A stretch of DNA of 64,000 nucleotides from Distichodus sexfasciatus (lineage: Eukaryota > Chordata > Actinopteri > Characiformes > Distichodontidae). The notes under the pieces were generated by a model that saw only the letters and a program-made list of their open reading frames with translations, was not told the origin of the DNA and did no database searches. Positions 60,771-64,000 of this stretch are shown piece by piece (positions within the stretch are counted from its first letter, which is position 1; every line of letters begins with the position of its first letter). Made by a program: the position numbers and the translations under genes. The stretch covers positions 8,145,878 to 8,209,877 of the forward strand of contig JAVGVS010000002.1 in assembly GCA_032718565.1 (NCBI GenBank). The letters run 5' to 3'.

Positions 60771-62207
60771 TCATACATCGGTAAGCTTTCCCGTGTAAGC
60801 TTTATGGGGGCTGCAGTTCGTGTATTTAATGGAATCCGCATCCTCCGAGTCCAAATAGTCTGATTTGGAGAGAGACGGCTTGCTATCACTCTTCTTAAAT
60901 TCTCCAAAAGAGGGCTGCTGCTGGCCACAGGTGACATGCGTGTATTGAAGCTGTTCTTCGTGTTCTGTCTCTCTGTGGTAGAAGTAATTAAAATTCGACA
61001 CGATGACTGGCACAGGTAGAGCAATAGTCAGGACCCCAGCTATTGCACATAAAGAGCCTACGATTTTGCCCCCGATAGTTACTGGGCACATGTCCCCGTA
61101 GCCCACAGTGGTCATGGACACGACCGCCCACCAGAACGCGTCGGGGATGCTGCTGAAGCCCGACTCCGGGTCGTCCGTCTCGGCGAAATAAACAGCACTA
61201 GAGAACAGTATTACTCCTATGAAAAGAAAGAATATAAGCAACCCCAGTTCTCTCATGCTCGCTTGCAAAGTCTTTCCCAAGATCTGGAGACCTTTGGAGT
61301 GCCTGGAGAGCTTGAAAATCCGGAAAACGCGCACCAGACGAATGACCCTCAGGATGGCTAAAGACATCGCCTGCTGGCCATTCCCCTGATGCTCTGCCAG
61401 TTCCAGACCTAAAGTGATAAAGTAGGGCATAATCGCCACAATGTCAATGGTGTTCATGATGTTTTTAAAGAAGGCTGGCTTGCTCGGGCACGCCAGGAAT
61501 CTGACCAGGAGTTCGAAGGAGAACCAAATGATACAGAGCGTTTCCACAATAAAGAACGGGTCTGTGAACGGGTTGGGTTTCTTTACGCTTAACGTCTCGT
61601 TGGAGGAGTGATGCTCCTCGTACATCTTGCCTTCCTCTCTGAACTCTGGTAAAGTCTCCAAGCAAAAGATGACGATGGAAATCAAAATCACCAGCACGGA
61701 CACTATTGCAATTCCCCTAGCGGGTCCAGAGCTTTCGGGGTACTCAAATAAGAGCCAAACCTGGCGCTGGAACTCGTTGTCGGGCAAAGGTCGCTCTTCC
61801 TCCTTGATGAAGCCTTCATCCTCCTTGAAATTCTCGATTACCTCCTCTCCTAGCTCGTAGAATTTAATTTCCTCCATAAAAATGTCCACCGGGACGTTAA
61901 CGGGTCTCCGTAGCCGCCCGCCGGACTGATAGTAATAAAGGATGGCATCGAAGCTGGGTCGGTTCCTGTCAAAAAAGTACTCATTCCTCAAGGGGTCAAA
62001 GAAGCGCATCCTTTTCCTGGGGTCCCCGAGGAGGGTGGTGGGGAACTGCGCAAGGGTCTTCAACTGGGTTTCGAACCGCAAGCCGGAGATATTGATGACC
62101 ACCCTCTCGCAGCACTCCTGATCCGCTCTCTCGGGGTCGTAGACATCTTGGGACAGGGCTGCCAGGGCCACAGTCTCGTCCAGGTTCTCCCCGGGCACCA
62201 CTGTCAT
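60771..62207 (-). CDS. kcna6: Kv1.6-type voltage-gated K+ channel alpha subunit (478 aa, single coding exon)
   Basis: Shaker-family delayed-rectifier K+ channel subunit. The ATG at 62207 (A at -3) gives MTVVPG; an in-frame extension to 62513 begins at GTG, reads through low-complexity arginine-rich sequence and is rejected. Domains: T1 about 36-130, S1 about 165-187, sequon N203-E-T, S2 about 216-240, S4 about 284-301, filter TVGYGD 367-372, C374 at the outer-mouth TEA position, S6 with PVP, C-terminal KLTDV PDZ ligand. Kv1.6 identity rests on GKTLQ in the S4-S5 linker, QYTHVTCGQ just after S6, a PHKAY-type tail matching PHRAY of human KCNA6, and its place at the upstream end of the cluster. 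The first 190 residues instead align without gaps to the neighbouring kcna1 and lack the typical mammalian KCNA6 N-terminus. The protein is about 50 residues shorter than human KCNA6. A Kv1.2 or Kv1.3 assignment fits the tail poorly. Confidence 0.88.
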   Translation of the reverse strand: MTVVPGENLDETVALAALSQDVYDPERADQECCERVVINISGLRFETQLKTLAQFPTTLLGDPRKRMRFFDPLRNEYFFDRNRPSFDAILYYYQSGGRLRRPVNVPVDIFMEEIKFYELGEEVIENFKEDEGFIKEEERPLPDNEFQRQVWLLFEYPESSGPARGIAIVSVLVILISIVIFCLETLPEFREEGKMYEEHHSSNETLSVKKPNPFTDPFFIVETLCIIWFSFELLVRFLACPSKPAFFKNIMNTIDIVAIMPYFITLGLELAEHQGNGQQAMSLAILRVIRLVRVFRIFKLSRHSKGLQILGKTLQASMRELGLLIFFLFIGVILFSSAVYFAETDDPESGFSSIPDAFWWAVVSMTTVGYGDMCPVTIGGKIVGSLCAIAGVLTIALPVPVIVSNFNYFYHRETEHEEQLQYTHVTCGQQQPSFGEFKKSDSKPSLSKSDYLDSEDADSIKYTNCSPHKAYTGKLTDV

Positions 62208-62338
62208 CTTTTCCCCAAAAGGGCAACGCTGCCTGTTCCTGTCGTCCCCCAACGCCGCGCTGTGTTGGTTCCTTTTTGTCCCAGAAAAGCGACGAGTCCA
62301 ACGGACACTTGTGGAATCGGAGGGTTTCGTCACGTTTT

Positions 62339-62574
62339 TCACGGCTCGGACGCTTTCTTGCGCATTTTTCTCACACGCGTGACGCGCACTTCTCCCCGTT
62401 CCCGTCGCGCGCCGCCGGTCTGTGTTACCGACTGTCACATTCGGCGCGTTTTTAAGCGCCGTCGCCCTCCCCAGACTGACGTGCGCGCACACACACAGAT
62501 ACAACAGGAACACGGCTCTCAGACTCCGTTTGTGTTTGCACTTTCACAACTCTCCCTGACCTACACTCTTCCAT
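62339..62574 (-). promoter_or_regulatory. Upstream ORFs in the kcna6 leader
   Basis: On the minus strand: a 40-codon ORF (62574-62452), a minimal ATG-TGA start-stop (62440-62435) and an 8-codon ORF (62365-62339), all out of frame with kcna6. Relevant if transcription starts near 62620. Confidence 0.45.
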
Positions 62575-62641
62575 GTAAAGATTTCTAAATTGTCCTTGTC
62601 TGCCTAGCACGATTCCGTGACGAATCTTTAATCCGTCTAGT

Positions 62642-62650
62642 CTTTATATA
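62642..62650 (-). promoter_or_regulatory. kcna6: TATA box, probable kcna6 promoter
   Basis: TATATAAAG on the minus strand, about 440 bp 5' of the kcna6 ATG; a start site about 30 bp downstream would give an unspliced leader of roughly 410 nt. Confidence 0.45.
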
Positions 62651-64000
62651 GCTACTAGGCAAGGACCTGTGTAGAGAAACACAGGTTCTTTAGACTGTGT
62701 GGCACCAAAGCAAAATGCTTATTTAATCTTTTTTTGTGTTTCAAGCAACAACGCATATCTGTTCTGATGGTTCATTCTAAGTAACTCATCTAATCAGTTG
62801 TATTTTAATAGTTAAGACGCTTGATATTTATGTATTGCATACTTTGCTGAAGATTCGCCTGTAAGGAAGTTCATGATAATTGACCATAAAACCAAGCTAG
62901 ACACAAAGACAAAACAACCTGATGCTCTCTTTACATGCGGAATTCGTAAATTGACATTATTAGAATTTTGGGTCGCAGAAATGAGAGCTTCCTGCCTGTT
63001 GCAAGGTGGTTAAATATTTATAGGTACATATATGGTTCAATGAAGAACCTTAGTTTCGAGAATGCATGGAAAGTTATTACGATTATCTTAGGAGTTATAT
63101 ACGAATCTGCCTAAGAGGGGATTCTTTGGGGAACACGAATTATTCTTCCTTCCCACTACTCCAAGGAACCCATTGACACCCTTCATTTTAAGAGTACAGT
63201 TGGTTTTAAGGACATCCCATTTAAGAATACTTCTGTCCTGCAGTCATCCCAACTGATACTTCCTATTTGTTCACTGTCTAATACAAGGCAGAGATCATTG
63301 TGCATGTCTGTCATTTTAGGAGCAGTTTGGGCTGCAATCGGACTGAGGCGGAGCCAACAGGAGAATAAAAGTCTATTTTCATCCAGAATCATGCGTACAG
63401 TGCTGCTTTTCAATACACTGGACTTGTGCAACGCATTGGGCAAATGTTTTCATGACGGCTAATTCTTCAAATAGTTTGTGTTCAAATATCTCTGTGCAAC
63501 CGAAACGATACCGTAGTTCATGGCGGTGGAGACGCAGAGTTGTGAGCCAAGTAGAAAAGAAATGACGTAAAGCCCGAAAATAGCTGTTTTTCTCCGCGGG
63601 CCGGGAGAGCTTCAGTTTCCCATGGAATACCTCCGGCAGCAGCTGCAAAAAAGGACAGATGGAGTAAAAATATCTTTACATTTCAAACGCATAGAGGGTT
63701 TTCGCTTTCACAAAAGGGAAAAGTTATGCAAACTGGTCTATTGCTCATCGATGGAATAGGTCACGAAAAGACCGCTTACTGTAGAAAATATTGCTTTTAA
63801 ACACACTGTAAAAAGGTATAAAGTTCTTAAATGTTTTTTAACCAATGTTAACGATCCCATTACTAACCTTAGTTTAATGTGGAACCTTCATTTATTATTT
63901 AATGTAAAACATAATTATGAAGCAACTGGTCCTTCTCCATCAACTCCCAAAAGTACCATTTGGGTACATTTATTTGAAGCCTATTAAATTCATTTGGAGT
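62651..64000. other. Upstream DNA of kcna6, no gene seen
   Basis: Mostly AT-rich. A GC-richer patch at about 63480-63650 contains a CRE-like TGACGTAA (63563-63570) and could be a distal promoter or noncoding exon. Confidence 0.45.

Noticed and set aside
62208..62513. N-terminal extension of the kcna6 frame by 102 codons
   Set aside because: It starts with GTG, has a biased arginine-rich composition from GC-rich leader DNA, and has no counterpart in Kv1 proteins. The MTVVPG start is preferred.
63379..63648. 89-codon minus-strand frame upstream of kcna6
   Set aside because: No family recognised; more likely noncoding promoter or leader DNA.

Overview
This is vertebrate nuclear DNA, most likely from a teleost fish. 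It is AT-rich and gene-sparse, with many GA/TC, GT/CA, TA and GATA microsatellites, two tRNA-headed SINE families, hAT-like and Tc1/mariner-like elements, and repeat types that are common in ray-finned fish. No marker fixes the species.

The only protein-coding genes I can support are three Shaker-type (Kv1) voltage-gated potassium channel genes. All lie on the minus strand and each has an uninterrupted coding region: a kcna5 (Kv1.5) orthologue at 2851-4509, a kcna1 (Kv1.1) orthologue at 33223-34710 and a kcna6 (Kv1.6) orthologue at 60771-62207. In the direction of transcription the order is kcna6, kcna1, kcna5, the same order and relative orientation as the KCNA6-KCNA1-KCNA5 cluster on human chromosome 12p13. 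Each protein has a T1 tetramerisation domain, six membrane segments, an arginine-rich S4, the TVGYGD filter, the PVP hinge in S6 and a C-terminal PDZ ligand. Kv1 subunits can assemble into homo- or heterotetramers, so the three products could form mixed channels where they are co-expressed.

Layout: 1-2580 unique and AT-rich; 2584-2823 an inverted-repeat element just beyond the kcna5 stop; 2851-4900 kcna5 with its leader and a GA tract; 4900-33000 repeat-rich intergenic DNA, including a 3-kb inverted-repeat structure at 13048-16106; 33000-36050 kcna1 with a probable 5' UTR intron and a CpG-rich promoter; 36050-60700 intergenic DNA with nested transposons, an isolated CpG-rich block at 46740-47040 and a TA tract; 60771-62650 kcna6 and a TATA-type promoter; 62650-64000 further upstream DNA with one GC-richer patch.

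I found no new kind of biological system. The observations most worth a second look are: a kcna6 whose N-terminal half looks like Kv1.1 while its C-terminal half looks like Kv1.6; a cysteine at the external TEA-site position of kcna6; the I400 RNA-editing codon kept in kcna1; upstream ORFs on all three genes; the nested inverted repeat with a 1.9-kb cargo; and the isolated CpG/MEF2 block between kcna1 and kcna6.
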